From contig NZ_RCHI01000012.1 of NCBI RefSeq assembly GCF_003664585.1, positions 60,668-124,667 of the forward strand: a stretch of 64,000 bases of DNA, given 5' to 3'. The notes under the pieces are model-generated. The model searched no databases and was not told the DNA's origin. It worked only from the letters and a program-made list of their open reading frames with translations. Positions 26,323 to 36,490 of this stretch are shown in pieces; position 1 is the stretch's first letter, and each line of letters opens with the position of its first letter. The position numbers and the translations under genes were made by a program. This stretch comes from Paenirhodobacter hankyongi. GTDB taxonomy: Bacteria; Pseudomonadota; Alphaproteobacteria; Rhodobacterales; Rhodobacteraceae.

Positions 26323-29300
26323 TCAGGCCACCAGCTGCTCGGCGCGCTTGAGGTCGACCGAGACGAGCTGGCTCACGCCCTGCTCCTGCATCGTCACCCC
26401 GAACAGCCGGTCCATCCGGCTCATCGTCACCGCGTGGTGGGTGATGACGAGGAAGCGGGTGTCGGTGCGCCGTGTCATCTCGTCCATCAGGTCGCAGAAC
26501 CGCGTCACGTTCGCATCGTCGAGCGGCGCGTCGACCTCGTCGAGCACGCAGATCGGCGCCGGATTCGCCAGGAACACCGCGAAGATCAGCGCCAGCGCGG
26601 TCAGCGTCTGCTCGCCGCCCGACAGCAGGGACAGCGTCGACAGCTTCTTGCCGGGCGGCTGGCACATGATCTCGAGCCCCGCCTCGAGCGGGTCGTCCGA
26701 TTCGATCAGCACGAGGTTGGCCTCGCCGCCGCCGAAGAGGTGGGTGAAGAGGTTGCGGAAGCTCTGGTTCACCTGTTCGAAGGCGGTCAGCAGCCGCTCG
26801 CGCCCCTCGCGGTTCAGCCCCTGGATGCCCGAGCGCAGCTTGCGGATCGCCTCTTCGAGGTCGCTCTTTTCCTGCACCAGCGTGTCATATTCGCCCTGCA
26901 CCTCGCGCGCGTCTTCCTCGGCGCGCAGGTTGACCGCGCCAAGCGCCTCGCGGCTGCGCTTCAGCCGGGCGACCTCGGTCTCCAGCTCCTCGGCGCCGGG
27001 CATTTCCTCGGTCCCCTCGCCAAGGCTCTCGAACAGCGCCTGCGGCGATTGCTCGGTCACCTCGAGGATGCGGTCGGCGGCCTGCGACAGCGTCGCGCGC
27101 GCGGCCTCGACCCGGGCCTCGGCGCGGGCGCGGCCCTCGCGCGCCTCGCCGGCCAGACGTTCGGCCTCGCGCTCGGCCAGTTGCGCCTCGCGCAGCGCGG
27201 CCTCGGCGGCGCCCAGCCGTTCCGAGGCGGTGCCGCGGCGCTCCTCGGCCGTCTCGATCGCCTCGGACAGCTCCTCGCGCTTCGCGGCCAGCTCCTCGGG
27301 CACCTCGGCGGCCTCGGAGAGCTCGTCCACCGCCTCGGCCCGGCGCGCGGCGAGTTCCGCCGAGCGCTTCTCGGCGGTCTCGAGCCGGTGACGCCAGCCC
27401 GACAGCTCCTTGGTGATCTCCTGCCGGCGCTTCAGCCGGGCCTCGCCCTCGCGGCGGATCTCGTCATGCGCCGAGCGGCGGGTCAGCATCGTCACCCGCG
27501 CCGCCTCGACCGTCATCTTCACCGCGTCGACATCGGCGCGCGCGGCATCGAGGTCCGGCAGCGCCGCCGATTGCGCCTCGGCCTCGGCAAGGGCGAGCCG
27601 CGCCGACGACGCCTCGTCGCCATGCCGTTTCATCGCCAGCCGCGCGGATTCGAGCTTGCCCGCCGCGATCGCGCGTTCGGCCTCGGCCCGGCTCAGCGCG
27701 CGACCCGCTTCGGCCAGACGCTGATCGGCGGCGCGGCGCGCCTCGCGGGCGCGGGCATCGGCGGCCGAGGCATCGGCGAGCGCGCGCGTCAGCGCCTCAT
27801 GGGCCTGCCGTGCGCCTTCGGCCCGTGCCGCGACCTCCTCGAGATCGCGTTTCAGCTCGACCAGACGGTTGAGCTGGCGCAGCCGCAGCGCCGCGGCGCT
27901 TGGTGCATCCTCGGCGCCGGCGCGGAACCCGTCCCACCGCCACAGATCGCCCGCCAGCGACACGAGCCGCTGACCGGGCGCCAGCAGCGGCTGCAACCGT
28001 GCGCCCTCGGCCGCGTCCGCCACAAGGCCGATCTGGCCGATGCGGCGGGTCAGGACCTCGGGCACGCCGACATGCGAGGCCAGCGGCGCGACGCCGTCGG
28101 GCAGCGGTTGCGGCGCGTCGTAATCGGGCAGAAGCCCCCAGCCCGAGGCGGCGTCTTCCCCGACCTCGGGGGCGCGCAGATCGTCGGCCAGCGCCGCGCC
28201 AAGCGCTGCCTCATAGCCCGGCTCCACCTGCACCCGGTCGAGAAGCTGCTGGCCGCTTGCCGCCTCGCGCTCGACCAGCCGGGCAAGCGCCGTCACCTCG
28301 GCGCGCAGCGCGCCGGCCTCGCCCTCGGCCTCGGAGCGCATGGCGCGGGCGGCGGATTCGCGGGCCTGCACCTCGGCGCGGGCTTCCTCGGCGGCGGTCA
28401 GCATCTCCTCGGCGGTCTCGGTCGCCTCCTGCGCCTCTTCCTGCGCGATCTGCGCCGCCTCGAAGGCCTCGCCGGCACGGTCAAGCGCCTCGGCGGCCTC
28501 CTCGGCCTGACCGGCTGCGCGCGCAGCCTCGGCCTCGGCGCGCGTCGCGGTCGCACGGCTGTCGGACAGAAGCCGCTGCGCCGAGCCGTGCCGGGCCGCC
28601 AGCCGCGCCACGTCCTCGGTCATCTCGGCGAGCTGCGCCTCGCGGTCGGCCAGAACCCCTGCCGCCTCGGCCGAGGCCTCTGCCGCCGCCTCGAGCTTGT
28701 CGTCCTGGCCCTCTGCCGCCTTCAGCAGCTGGCCCATTTCCCAGTCGAGCCGCTCGATCGTCTCGCCGGCATCGCGGTTCAGCCCGGCTTCGCGCTCCAT
28801 GTCGCGGTCAAGCTGGGTGATGCGCGATTTCAGCGTCTCGATCCGGGCGGCGGCCTGCGCTTCCTGATCGGACAGCGCATCGCGCTGCAGCATCAGCCGC
28901 TGCAGGATCGCGCCGGCGATCGCCTCTTCCTCGCGCAGCGGCGGCAGCGCGTCTTCCTGCACCGCGCGCGCCTTCGCCGCGCCGCGCGCCGCGCCTTCGG
29001 CCTGCGCCGCCGCGGTCAGCCGCGCGCGCAGCCCCGCCTCGGCCTCCTCGCGGGCGAGGTCGGCCTCGCGCCAGCGCCGATAGAGCAGCATCCCCTCGGC
29101 CCGGCGCAGCGCGGCACCAAGTTCGCGATAGCGCGCCGCCTGCCGGGCCTGCCGGGCCAGCGTCGCCAGCTGTCCGCCGAGCTGCTCGATCACATCATCG
29201 ACGCGCAGCAGGTTCTGTTCGGCGCCATTGAGCTTCAGCTCGGCCTCGTGCCGGCGCTGATAGAGGCCCGAGATCCCCGCGGCCTCTTCCAGGATCCGCC

Positions 29301-29781
29301 GCCGCGCCTTCGGCTTGGCGTTGATGAGTTCGGAAATCTGCCCCTGCCGCACCAGCGCCGGCGATTGCGAGCCGGTCGAGGCATCGGCGAACAGCATCTG
29401 CACGTCGCGCGCCCGCACGTCCTTGCCGTTCACCTTGTAGGCCGAGCCCGCGTCGCGGGTGATCCGGCGCACGATCTCCAGCGTGTCGGCATCGTTGAAG
29501 CCCGAAGGCGCCAGCCGCTCGGTGTTGTCGATGCTGAGCGAGACCTCGGCGAAGTTGCGCGCGGGCCGGGTGGCGGCGCCGGCGAAGATCACGTCCTCCA
29601 TGCCGCCGCCGCGCATCGCCGAGGCGCGGTTCTCGCCCATCACCCAGCGAAGCGCCTCGAGCAGGTTCGACTTGCCGCAGCCGTTCGGCCCGACGACGCC
29701 GGTCAGACCGTCGTGGATCACGAGGTCGGTCGGGTCGACGAAGCTCTTGAAGCCGTTCAGGCGCAGGCGGGAGAAGCGCAA
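26323..29781 (-). CDS. smc: Chromosome segregation protein SMC
   Basis: A 1152-residue condensin ATPase. N-terminal Walker [10 protein letters not shown] (about 32-40) is in a head domain with GFKSFVD. Two very long Ala/Glu/Arg-rich coiled coils flank a hinge near 500-650. The C-terminal ABC signature LSGGEQ and Walker B ([16 protein letters not shown]) complete the head, followed by FLVITHH. It compacts and segregates the chromosome with ScpA/ScpB (not in the window). The minus-strand frame is the real one; a large open frame on the other strand is a by-product of the repetitive GC-rich coiled-coil coding. Confidence 0.97.
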   Translation of the reverse strand: MRFSRLRLNGFKSFVDPTDLVIHDGLTGVVGPNGCGKSNLLEALRWVMGENRASAMRGGGMEDVIFAGAATRPARNFAEVSLSIDNTERLAPSGFNDADTLEIVRRITRDAGSAYKVNGKDVRARDVQMLFADASTGSQSPALVRQGQISELINAKPKARRRILEEAAGISGLYQRRHEAELKLNGAEQNLLRVDDVIEQLGGQLATLARQARQAARYRELGAALRRAEGMLLYRRWREADLAREEAEAGLRARLTAAAQAEGAARGAAKARAVQEDALPPLREEEAIAGAILQRLMLQRDALSDQEAQAAARIETLKSRITQLDRDMEREAGLNRDAGETIERLDWEMGQLLKAAEGQDDKLEAAAEASAEAAGVLADREAQLAEMTEDVARLAARHGSAQRLLSDSRATATRAEAEAARAAGQAEEAAEALDRAGEAFEAAQIAQEEAQEATETAEEMLTAAEEARAEVQARESAARAMRSEAEGEAGALRAEVTALARLVEREAASGQQLLDRVQVEPGYEAALGAALADDLRAPEVGEDAASGWGLLPDYDAPQPLPDGVAPLASHVGVPEVLTRRIGQIGLVADAAEGARLQPLLAPGQRLVSLAGDLWRWDGFRAGAEDAPSAAALRLRQLNRLVELKRDLEEVAARAEGARQAHEALTRALADASAADARAREARRAADQRLAEAGRALSRAEAERAIAAGKLESARLAMKRHGDEASSARLALAEAEAQSAALPDLDAARADVDAVKMTVEAARVTMLTRRSAHDEIRREGEARLKRRQEITKELSGWRHRLETAEKRSAELAARRAEAVDELSEAAEVPEELAAKREELSEAIETAEERRGTASERLGAAEAALREAQLAEREAERLAGEAREGRARAEARVEAARATLSQAADRILEVTEQSPQALFESLGEGTEEMPGAEELETEVARLKRSREALGAVNLRAEEDAREVQGEYDTLVQEKSDLEEAIRKLRSGIQGLNREGRERLLTAFEQVNQSFRNLFTHLFGGGEANLVLIESDDPLEAGLEIMCQPPGKKLSTLSLLSGGEQTLTALALIFAVFLANPAPICVLDEVDAPLDDANVTRFCDLMDEMTRRTDTRFLVITHHAVTMSRMDRLFGVTMQEQGVSQLVSVDLKRAEQLVA

Positions 29782-29907
29782 GGCAGATCTTTCCGATTCC
29801 GTTCAGGGTGGGGCAGTTTCGGGGGCGGGGGCGGACGAGTCAACCGCGCCCCCCACGATCTGGCGGGCAGGGGCGGGGTTATCCACAAGATCTGCGCGGG
29901 TTTCGGC

Positions 29908-29935
29908 TTGATCCCGCCCGCGCCTCGCCTAGGCT
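29908..29935 (+). promoter_or_regulatory. Weak candidate promoter upstream of the lrgAB-type pair
   Basis: TTGATC at 29908-29913 and TAGGCT at 29930-29935 with 16-bp spacing precede lrgA by 31 bp. Both hexamers are partial matches to the sigma-70 consensus. Confidence 0.25.
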
Positions 29936-29966
29936 GGGCAAAACGCCTCGCAACAAGGGAAGGCCG

Positions 29967-30323
29967 ATGGTCCCGGCTCTGTCAATCATCCTGATCTTTC
30001 AGCTCGTGGGCGAGGTGATCTCGCGCGCGCTGCACCTGCCGCTGCCCGGGCCGGTGCTGGGCATGGTGGGGCTGGTGGTGGCGCTGCAGGTGATCCCGCC
30101 GCTCGGCGCGCTGATCCGGCCCGCGGCGCAGGGGCTTCTGGCCAATCTGGCGCTGCTCTTCGTGCCGGCCGGGGTGGGGGTTGTGGCGCACCTGCCGACG
30201 ATTGCCGCGCATGGGCTGGCGCTGGCCGTCTCGCTCGTCGTCTCGACGCTGCTGGCGATCACCGTGGGGGCGCTGACCTTCACCTGGGTCGCGCGGCTGG
30301 TGGGGAGCAACCCCGATGACTGA
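29967..30323 (+). CDS. lrgA: LrgA/CidA-family holin-like membrane protein
   Basis: A 118-residue protein with four hydrophobic helices and the CidA/LrgA signature: an N-terminal IFQLVGEVISRALHLPLPGP stretch and LLFVPAGVGVV near 63-73. The frame is open further upstream, but ATG at 29967 has AAGGGAAGG just before it and gives the standard N-terminus. It overlaps the following lrgB-like gene by 8 nt. The family was named for control of murein hydrolases; in Gram-negatives it may act as a small organic acid or pyruvate carrier. The role here is not decided by the sequence. Confidence 0.88.
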   Translation: MVPALSIILIFQLVGEVISRALHLPLPGPVLGMVGLVVALQVIPPLGALIRPAAQGLLANLALLFVPAGVGVVAHLPTIAAHGLALAVSLVVSTLLAITVGALTFTWVARLVGSNPDD

Positions 30324-31032
30324 CGCCGCGCTGATCTGGTCCTATCTCGCCTCGAAGCCGCTCTTGTGGCTCGCCGCGACGCTGATCGCCTATTGGGCGG
30401 GCGACCGCCTCTATCGGCTGGCGCGCTGCAACCCGATCGCCAACCCGGTGATGATCGCGGTGGCGCTGCTGGCGGTGCTGCTCTGGCTGACCGGCACGAA
30501 TTACGAAAGCTATTTCGACGGCGCGCAATTCGTGCACTTCATGCTGGGCCCGGCGACGGTGTGCCTCGCCGTGCCGCTGCAGGCGAACCTTGCGAAGATC
30601 CGCAAGGCACTGGTGCCGATCGCGGTGGCGCTGGTCGCGGGCTCGTTCACTGCGGTGTTCTCGGCGCTGGCGATCGCCTGGGCGCTTGGCGCGGACAAGG
30701 GGCTGCTCGCCACGCTCGCGCCGAAATCGGCGACCGCGCCGGTCGCCATCGGGATTTCGGAAAGCCTTGGCGGCGCGCCGACGCTGACCGCGGTGCTGGT
30801 GCTGCTGACGGGGATGATCGGGGCGATCTTCGTCACCCCGATGCTGAACGCGATCGGGCTGACCGACTGGCGTGCGCGCGGCTTTGCGACCGGGGTGGCG
30901 GCGCATGGCATCGGCACCGCCCGCGCCTTTCAGGTGAACGACACGGCGGGGGTCTTCGCCTCGATCGGGATGGGGCTCAATGCGGTGCTGACCGCCTTCC
31001 TCGCGCCGCTGGTGCTGCAGCTGTTCCTCTAA
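30316..31032 (+). CDS. lrgB: LrgB/CidB-family membrane protein
   Basis: A 238-residue integral membrane protein with about six or seven helices and LrgB motifs: GPATVCLAVPLQ near 77-88, PKSATAPVAIGISE near 138-151 and HGIGTARAFQ near 197-206. It is the obligate partner of the LrgA-like protein encoded directly upstream with an 8-nt overlap. Its stop overlaps the 3' end of the convergent TRIC-family gene by 4 nt, leaving no room for a terminator. Confidence 0.92.
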   Translation: MTDAALIWSYLASKPLLWLAATLIAYWAGDRLYRLARCNPIANPVMIAVALLAVLLWLTGTNYESYFDGAQFVHFMLGPATVCLAVPLQANLAKIRKALVPIAVALVAGSFTAVFSALAIAWALGADKGLLATLAPKSATAPVAIGISESLGGAPTLTAVLVLLTGMIGAIFVTPMLNAIGLTDWRARGFATGVAAHGIGTARAFQVNDTAGVFASIGMGLNAVLTAFLAPLVLQLFL

Positions 31033-31703
31033 CTGTGCGGGCGGGGCGGGCGCGGCTTGTAGACCGGCAGCTTCCAGCCCCAGCGCAGCGACCCCGCCCT
31101 GAGCGCGAAGGTGACGAGACCGCAGCCGATCGCCGCGGGCAGCCCCGGCGCGCCGGCGGCGGTCAGCAGCAGCGCCGCCCCCGCCCCGGCAAAGGCACAG
31201 CTGAGATAGAGCTCGCCCTGTTTCAGCGTCAGCGGCACCTCGTTGCACACGACATCGCGCATCAGCCCGCCAAACGATCCGGTGACCACCCCCATGATGA
31301 GCACGGTGACCGGGCCGTGCCCGCGCGACATCGTCACCGCGACGCCCGCCGGCACGGCGACGGCGAGCGCGCAGGCATCGAGCCACAGAAGCGCGCGATA
31401 GCGGCTTTCCAGCAGATGCGCGGTGAAGAAGACGAGCACCGCCGCCCCGGCGATCAGCACCATGTATTCGGGCTTGCCCACCCAGAACACCGGGATCCGC
31501 CCGATCAGCAGATCGCGCAGCGTGCCGCCGCCAACGGCGGTCAGCGCCGCGATGAAGATGAACCCCACCAGGTCGAGCTGCTGGCGCGAGGCGACGAGTG
31601 CGCCCGTCAGCGCGAAGACGAAGACCGAGACGTAATCGAGCGCGATGCCGACGGGCAGCGTCGTCAGATAGTCGATGACCGGATGCTGATCCCCGGGGGT
31701 CAT
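31029..31703 (-). CDS. TRIC-family (UPF0126/YadS) membrane protein
   Basis: A 224-residue protein with about seven membrane helices in two repeated halves. Each half carries the family glycine motif: GGGTLRDLLIGRIPVFW near 98-114 and GSFGGLMRDVVCNEVPL near 142-158. These repeats identify the prokaryotic trimeric intracellular cation channel / UPF0126 family, linked to potassium or glycine transport in different organisms. GAGG lies 8 nt before the ATG. It is convergent with and overlaps lrgB by 4 nt. Confidence 0.88.
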   Translation of the reverse strand: MTPGDQHPVIDYLTTLPVGIALDYVSVFVFALTGALVASRQQLDLVGFIFIAALTAVGGGTLRDLLIGRIPVFWVGKPEYMVLIAGAAVLVFFTAHLLESRYRALLWLDACALAVAVPAGVAVTMSRGHGPVTVLIMGVVTGSFGGLMRDVVCNEVPLTLKQGELYLSCAFAGAGAALLLTAAGAPGLPAAIGCGLVTFALRAGSLRWGWKLPVYKPRPPRPHS

Positions 31704-31741
31704 GGCGGCGCCTCGCTGCGGTGTCGCCCGATGCTAGCGGG

Positions 31742-32200
31742 TTATTTGCCGCCTTTATAGGGGGCCATGCCGGCGCGGGCGAGCTCGTCGGCGCGCTCGT
31801 TCTCGGCGTGGCCGGCGTGACCCTTGATCCATTTCCAGGTCACCTTGTGGCGCGCCTGCGCCGCATCGAGCCGCTGCCACAGATCGACGTTCTTCACCGG
31901 CTTGCGGTCCGCGGTCTTCCAGCCGTTGCGCTTCCAGCCGTGGATCCAGCCGGTCACCCCGTTCTTCACATAGGCCGAATCGGTGGTGATGGTGATCGCC
32001 ACCTCGCGGGTCAGCGCCTCGAGCGCGCTGATCGCGGCCAGCAATTCCATCCGGTTGTTGGTGGTCATCGCCTCGCCGCCGTTCAGCTCGCGCTCCTTGG
32101 CGACGCTCTCACCCTCCATCGCGCGCATCAGCACACCCCAGCCGCCCGGCCCCGGGTTGCCCGAGCAGGCGCCGTCGGTCCATGCAAAGAACTCGGCCAT
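31742..32200 (-). CDS. rnhA: Ribonuclease HI
   Basis: A 152-residue enzyme degrading RNA in RNA-DNA hybrids. Catalytic acidic residues are visible in the expected motifs: [16 protein letters not shown] (Asp near 8), NNRMELLAA (Glu near 51), ITTDSAYV (Asp near 73) and [11 protein letters not shown] (Asp near 137). ATG at 32200 is preferred over upstream in-frame codons, which would run into a dispersed repeat. It lies downstream of ispH on the same strand. Confidence 0.95.
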   Translation of the reverse strand: MAEFFAWTDGACSGNPGPGGWGVLMRAMEGESVAKERELNGGEAMTTNNRMELLAAISALEALTREVAITITTDSAYVKNGVTGWIHGWKRNGWKTADRKPVKNVDLWQRLDAAQARHKVTWKWIKGHAGHAENERADELARAGMAPYKGGK

Positions 32201-32201
32201 G

Positions 32202-32249
32202 TCTTCCAATCGCTCCAAATATCCCGGGGTGCGGGGCAGCGCGCCCCGC
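32202..32249 (+). repeat. Dispersed intergenic repeat, copy 1
   Basis: Core AAATATCCCGGGGTGCGGGG followed by CAGCGCGCCCCGC, preceded by a degenerate TCTTCC segment. It lies between rnhA and ispH and shares its core with copies at 36411, 49781, 63074 and 63167. Confidence 0.7.
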
Positions 32250-32275
32250 ATCTGTCCGCCCCGTTTGCCCCGCCC

Positions 32276-33220
32276 TCAGGCGGTGCGCAACACCCGCGGC
32301 ACCTTGAACTCGATGTCCTCGCGCGCGGTCTCGACCCGCTCGACGGTCAGCGCATAGTGCTCGGCGAAGGCGTCGATCACCTCGTTCACCAGCACCTCGG
32401 GGGCCGAGGCGCCCGCGGTCACGCCGACCGCGCGAATGCCCTCGAGTGCGCGCCAGTCGATGTCGGTCGCGCGCTGCACCAGCTGGCTGTAGGCGCAGCC
32501 CTCGGCGCGGCCGACCTCGACCAGACGGCGCGAGTTCGAGGAATTCGGCGCGCCGATCACCAGCAGCGCGTCGATCTTCGGCGCGATCGCCTTCACCGCC
32601 GCCTGCCGGTTCGTCGTGGCATAGCAGATGTCTTCCTTCGCCGGCCCGACGATCGCCGGGAAGCGCGCCTTCAGCGCCGCGACGATCTCGGTGGTGTCGT
32701 CGACCGAGAGCGTCGTCTGGGTGATGAAGGCCAGCCGCGCCGGATCGCGCGGTTCCAGATGCGCGACATCGGCCACGGTCTCGACCAGAAGCACCTCGCC
32801 CTCGGGCAGCTGCCCCATCGTGCCCAGCACCTCGGGGTGGCCGGCATGGCCGATCATCACCATCTGCAACCCGGCCTCGTGATGGCGCTCGGCCTCGATA
32901 TGTACCTTGCTGACCAGCGGGCAGGTGGCATCGACCCAGATCATCTCGCGCCGCTGCGCCTCGGCCGGCACCGATTTCGGCACGCCATGCGCCGAGAAGA
33001 TCACCGGCCGGTCGGCGGGCACCTCGTCCAGCTCCTCGACGAAGACCGCGCCCTTGTCGCGCAGCCCGTCGACGACGAACTTGTTGTGCACGATCTCGTG
33101 GCGCACATAGACCGGCGCCCCCCATTTCTCGAGCGCCATCTCGACGATCTTGATCGCCCGGTCGACGCCGGCGCAAAAGCCGCGCGGCGCGGCGAGGTAG
33201 AGGGTCAGGGCTGGCTTCAT
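32276..33220 (-). CDS. ispH: 4-hydroxy-3-methylbut-2-enyl diphosphate reductase IspH
   Basis: This 314-residue [4Fe-4S] enzyme makes IPP and DMAPP in the last step of the MEP pathway. The three cluster cysteines are present in [10 protein letters not shown] (about 13), DATCPLV (near 97) and [10 protein letters not shown] (near 190). The catalytic region with SSNSRRL near 220 is also seen. ATG at 33220 follows AGGAGAG; an upstream in-frame extension lacks conservation. Likely the first gene of an ispH-rnhA unit separated by a dispersed repeat. Confidence 0.96.
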   Translation of the reverse strand: MKPALTLYLAAPRGFCAGVDRAIKIVEMALEKWGAPVYVRHEIVHNKFVVDGLRDKGAVFVEELDEVPADRPVIFSAHGVPKSVPAEAQRREMIWVDATCPLVSKVHIEAERHHEAGLQMVMIGHAGHPEVLGTMGQLPEGEVLLVETVADVAHLEPRDPARLAFITQTTLSVDDTTEIVAALKARFPAIVGPAKEDICYATTNRQAAVKAIAPKIDALLVIGAPNSSNSRRLVEVGRAEGCAYSQLVQRATDIDWRALEGIRAVGVTAGASAPEVLVNEVIDAFAEHYALTVERVETAREDIEFKVPRVLRTA

Positions 33221-33338
33221 CGCGCTCTCCTTGGTCTGCCCCTGACCTAATGCGCGCCGCCCGCTGCGTCCAGCCCGGGCGGCGTGGCAGCGAATAGCTG
33301 AAAATCGCCGCGACATATTCGGTCCAATCATGCTGCGC

Positions 33339-33370
33339 TTGCGAATTTTTATTGCGCTGCGGTTGCAAAA
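33339..33370. promoter_or_regulatory. Three TTGC(G/A) repeats upstream of mcd
   Basis: TTGCGAA (33339), TTGCGC (33352) and TTGCAAAA (33363) recur at 13- and 11-bp spacing, about one helical turn, in an AT-richer patch 60-95 bp before the mcd start. They resemble half-sites of ScfR/PccR-type regulators of short-chain acyl-CoA genes (TTTGCAAA direct repeats), but the match is imperfect. Confidence 0.35.
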
Positions 33371-33431
33371 TGCCTAAGCACGGGACCAACGCAAGACGAG
33401 GCGCCGATTCCGGGCGCAAGATGGGGCTGAC

Positions 33432-35075
33432 ATGACCACGACGACTGTTCTTCCTGACCTGCTCGCTCTGACCGAGGCGGCGCTGCCCGAGCTCGCCACG
33501 CTGCTGTCCGAGGCCACCGCGAACCTGCGCGCGAAGGTGAGCCATCAGGGCAAGGTCTCGGGATCGGCGCTCGAGCGCGAGCAGTTCGCCGCCCATGCGC
33601 TGGCCTGGCTGGCCACCTATGAACAGTCGCTGGTGCAGCTGCGGGCCTGGGCCGGCCGCGTCGCCGAGGCGGGCGGTTTCGGCGAGATGGAAGGGCTGCT
33701 GCTGCAGATCGGCTTCGGCGAATACCTGAACCAGATCGCCGGCGGCATCCCGATGAGCCAGGGCGAGGTGGCGCGTCTGCATGACCTCGGGCTGAGCTGG
33801 AGCCCCTCCGACGCCGCCGCGAAACTGATGGCCGAGGGCAACAGCCCCGCCGCCCGCGCGGCCCTTGTCGCGCTGATGCGCGACAATCAGGGCCGGGCCC
33901 TCTTCGGTGCCTCGGGCCTTGATGAAGACCTCGAGATGATCCGCGAGCAGTTCCACCGCTATGCCGAGGAACGGGTGATCCCGAACGCGCATGAGTGGCA
34001 CCTGAAGGACGAGCTCATCCCGATGGAGATCATCGAGGAGCTTGCCGAGCTTGGCGTCTTCGGTCTGACCATTCCCGAGGAATATGGTGGGCTTGGCCTG
34101 TCGAAGGCCTCGATGGTGGTCGTCACCGAAGAGCTTTCGCGCGGCTACATCGGCGTCGGCTCGCTCGGCACGCGCTCGGAAATCGCGGCCGAGCTGATCC
34201 TGTGCGGCGGCACCGAGGAGCAGAAGAAAAAATGGCTGCCCGCGCTCGCGAGCGGCGAGATCCTGTCGACCGCGGTCTTCACCGAACCGAACACCGGCTC
34301 GGACCTCGGCTCGCTGCGCACCCGCGCGGTGCGCGAGGGGGATGACTGGGTCATCACCGGCAACAAGACCTGGATCACCCATGCGCAGCGCACCCATGTG
34401 ATGACGCTTCTGGCCCGCACCGAGCCCGAGACCAGCGACTGGCGCGGGCTGAGCATGTTCCTGGCCGAAAAGACCCCGGGCACCGACGACAACCCCTTCC
34501 CGACCCCCGGCATGACCGGCGGCGAGATCGAGGTGCTCGGCTATCGCGGCATGAAGGAATACGAGCTCGGCTTCGACGGCTTCCGGGTGAAGGGCGAGAA
34601 CCTTCTCGGCGGCGAGACCGGGCGCGGCTTCAAGCAGCTGATGGAGACCTTCGAATCGGCCCGCATCCAGACCGCGGCGCGCGCCGTCGGCGTGGCGCAG
34701 GCGGCCTGCGAGATCGGCATGCAATATGCGATCGACCGCAAGCAGTTCGGCAAGTCGCTGATCGAGTTCCCGCGGGTCTCGGGCAAGCTGGCGATGATGG
34801 CGGTCGAGATCATGATCGCGCGCCAGTTCACCTATTTCTCGGCCTGGCAGAAGGACCACGGCCGGCGCTGCGACCTCGAGGCGGGGATGGCGAAGCTTCT
34901 GGGCGCCCGTGTCGCCTGGGCGGCGGCCGACAACGCGCTGCAGATCCATGGCGGCAACGGCTTCGCGCTCGAATACACGATCTCGCGGATCCTGTGCGAC
35001 GCGCGCATCCTGAACATCTTCGAGGGCGCGGCCGAGATCCAGGCGCAGGTCATCGCCCGTCGCCTGCTCGGCTGA
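33432..35075 (+). CDS. mcd: Probable (2S)-methylsuccinyl-CoA dehydrogenase (acyl-CoA dehydrogenase family)
   Basis: A 547-residue flavoprotein. Residues about 160-547 are a full acyl-CoA dehydrogenase: FGLTIPEEYGGLGLSKASM, then FTEPNTGSDLGSLRTRA, RKQFGKSLIEFPRV, and C-terminal HGGNGFALEY and FEGAAEIQAQV with the catalytic Glu of the EG-x-x-E region. The extra N-terminal helical extension of about 160 residues and the total length match Mcd of the ethylmalonyl-CoA pathway in Rhodobacter rather than ordinary acyl-CoA dehydrogenases of about 390 residues. Mcd oxidises methylsuccinyl-CoA to mesaconyl-CoA and passes electrons to ETF, whose alpha subunit is at the right edge of the window. Substrate is inferred from architecture. 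Confidence 0.82.
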   Translation: MTTTTVLPDLLALTEAALPELATLLSEATANLRAKVSHQGKVSGSALEREQFAAHALAWLATYEQSLVQLRAWAGRVAEAGGFGEMEGLLLQIGFGEYLNQIAGGIPMSQGEVARLHDLGLSWSPSDAAAKLMAEGNSPAARAALVALMRDNQGRALFGASGLDEDLEMIREQFHRYAEERVIPNAHEWHLKDELIPMEIIEELAELGVFGLTIPEEYGGLGLSKASMVVVTEELSRGYIGVGSLGTRSEIAAELILCGGTEEQKKKWLPALASGEILSTAVFTEPNTGSDLGSLRTRAVREGDDWVITGNKTWITHAQRTHVMTLLARTEPETSDWRGLSMFLAEKTPGTDDNPFPTPGMTGGEIEVLGYRGMKEYELGFDGFRVKGENLLGGETGRGFKQLMETFESARIQTAARAVGVAQAACEIGMQYAIDRKQFGKSLIEFPRVSGKLAMMAVEIMIARQFTYFSAWQKDHGRRCDLEAGMAKLLGARVAWAAADNALQIHGGNGFALEYTISRILCDARILNIFEGAAEIQAQVIARRLLG

Positions 35076-35098
35076 GGCCCGACATAACAGGGAGGGAA

Positions 35099-35122
35099 AC
35101 GGGGCCTTCGGGCCCCGTTTTT
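35099..35122 (+). terminator. Rho-independent terminator after mcd
   Basis: An 8-bp stem ACGGGGCC / GGCCCCGT with a TTCG tetraloop is followed by TTTT, 24 nt after the mcd stop. Confidence 0.85.
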
Positions 35123-35171
35123 CATTGCATCGCGGGTCTCTTTGCGCTCACTGGCGGCAAAGGAGAGTGCG

Positions 35172-35675
35172 ATGATCCGTGACGCCATTGCCGACGATGC
35201 CGAGGCCCTTGCGGCGATCTACAACGACGCCGTGCGCAACACGACGGCGATCTGGAACGATGTCGAGGTCGATGCCGCGAACCGCATCGCCTGGATGAGC
35301 GCGCGGCAGGGCGCGGGGCTGCCGGTCCTTGTGCTCGAGGAGGCGGGCGAGGTCACGGGCTATGCGAGCTATGGCCCGTTCCGCGCCTTCGATGGCTATC
35401 GCGAGACGGTCGAGCATTCGGTCTACATCCGGTCCGACCGGCGCGGTGGCGGCCGGGGCCGGGCGCTGATGACGCAGCTGATCGCCTTCGCCCGCGCCGA
35501 GGGGCTGCATGTGATGGTGGCGGCGATCGAGGCGGGCAATGCGGCCTCGATCGCGCTGCACGAGCAGCTCGGCTTCCGCGCCGTCGGCACGATGCCCGAG
35601 GTCGGGCAGAAATTCGGCCGCTGGCTGGATCTGGCGCTGTTGCAGCTGGTGCTCGACGACCGCACTCAGCCCTGA
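35172..35675 (+). CDS. GNAT acetyltransferase (phosphinothricin/methionine sulfone acetyltransferase-like)
   Basis: A 167-residue GNAT enzyme that begins [20 protein letters not shown], the N-terminus typical of the PAT/MddA group. [13 protein letters not shown] and [20 protein letters not shown] motifs follow. The acetyl-CoA loop [10 protein letters not shown] is near 96-105, and [17 protein letters not shown] near 130-146. Members acetylate the amino group of phosphinothricin or oxidised methionine analogues. AGGAGAG precedes ATG 35172. Its last 10 nt overlap the 3' end of convergent recO. Confidence 0.85.
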   Translation: MIRDAIADDAEALAAIYNDAVRNTTAIWNDVEVDAANRIAWMSARQGAGLPVLVLEEAGEVTGYASYGPFRAFDGYRETVEHSVYIRSDRRGGGRGRALMTQLIAFARAEGLHVMVAAIEAGNAASIALHEQLGFRAVGTMPEVGQKFGRWLDLALLQLVLDDRTQP

Positions 35676-36388
35676 CGGGCAAGTGCCGCGATCAGCCGGG
35701 CGCGGGCGGCGGGCAGCGCCCGGCTGCCGTGCTCGGCCGCGAACCGGTCGAGGAAATGGCCGGTGAGGCGCAGCCCGTCCGAGATCTCCGCCCAGCTTGC
35801 CGGCCCCTGACCCAAGAGGCAGGCGGGCAGCGGCAGCAGCCGCGGCGCCCAGTCACCGGCGCCCGCGCGGCTGACGGCGCGGCCGCTGCGGGGGCTGACG
35901 AAGGCCAGATCCTCGCGCGTGCCGGTGACGGCGCAGCGGCCGAGGTCGAGCCCATAGCCGAGCTCGTCGAGCAGCTGCATTTCCCAGCGGAGATAATCGA
36001 GCGGCCAGCCCGGCACCGCATCGCCGATCACCGCGAAAAGCGGCTCGGTGGCGGCAAAAAGCGCCGGGTGGGGGGCGCGTTCGGGCAGGGTGAAGGCAAG
36101 CATCGCGCAGGTGGCGGACAGCCCCGCAAGCGCCAGCCGGTCGCTCATCGCGCCGGCGCGCGAGGCGATCGGTTCGACGGTGAAGGTGCCGAGCTGGTCC
36201 TCGAGCCGGGCGCGCCAGCGCACGGTTACCGAGGAGCCGGGTTGCAGCGTCGCCGCCATCTTCCGCGAGGCGCCGCCGCGCACCACGCCCGCATGCCGGC
36301 CATGGGCCGCCGTGAACACCTCGATCAGCGCCGAGGTCTCGCCCTGCGGGCGGGTCGAGAGGATGGTGCCGTGGTCTTGCCAGTCCAT
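35666..36388 (-). CDS. recO: DNA repair protein RecO
   Basis: A 240-residue protein matching RecO: N-terminal OB-fold starting [20 protein letters not shown], with [12 protein letters not shown] near 34-45, then a helical C-terminal region containing [17 protein letters not shown] near 125-141. It loads RecA at gaps together with RecF/RecR. The zinc ligand cysteines of other RecO proteins are mostly absent; only the Cys near 137 is seen. It is the last gene of the leftward pdxJ-acpS-lepB-rnc-era run and overlaps the convergent acetyltransferase by 10 nt. Confidence 0.9.
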   Translation of the reverse strand: MDWQDHGTILSTRPQGETSALIEVFTAAHGRHAGVVRGGASRKMAATLQPGSSVTVRWRARLEDQLGTFTVEPIASRAGAMSDRLALAGLSATCAMLAFTLPERAPHPALFAATEPLFAVIGDAVPGWPLDYLRWEMQLLDELGYGLDLGRCAVTGTREDLAFVSPRSGRAVSRAGAGDWAPRLLPLPACLLGQGPASWAEISDGLRLTGHFLDRFAAEHGSRALPAARARLIAALARQG

Positions 36389-36410
36389 GCGGGGGTTCCG
36401 GGGCGAGAGG

Positions 36411-36463
36411 CCGGGGGGCCGTCTGCCCCCCGGACCCCCCGAAGGTATTTCCGGCAAGATGAA
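36411..36463 (-). repeat. Dispersed intergenic repeat, copy 2 (inverted)
   Basis: On the minus strand it reads TTCATCTTGCCGGAAATACC followed by a G/C-rich arm that can fold back on itself. Located between the DUF1491 gene and recO. Confidence 0.7.
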
Positions 36464-36490
36464 AGGGAAAGGGGGCGTCCGGGCAGGGGG

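Noticed and set aside
25936..29994. Very long open frame on the plus strand across msrB and smc
   Set aside because: It is antisense to smc and msrB, whose motifs are complete. The composition is Arg/Ala/Leu-rich from GC-rich codon positions, and no ribosome site or conserved motif is seen.
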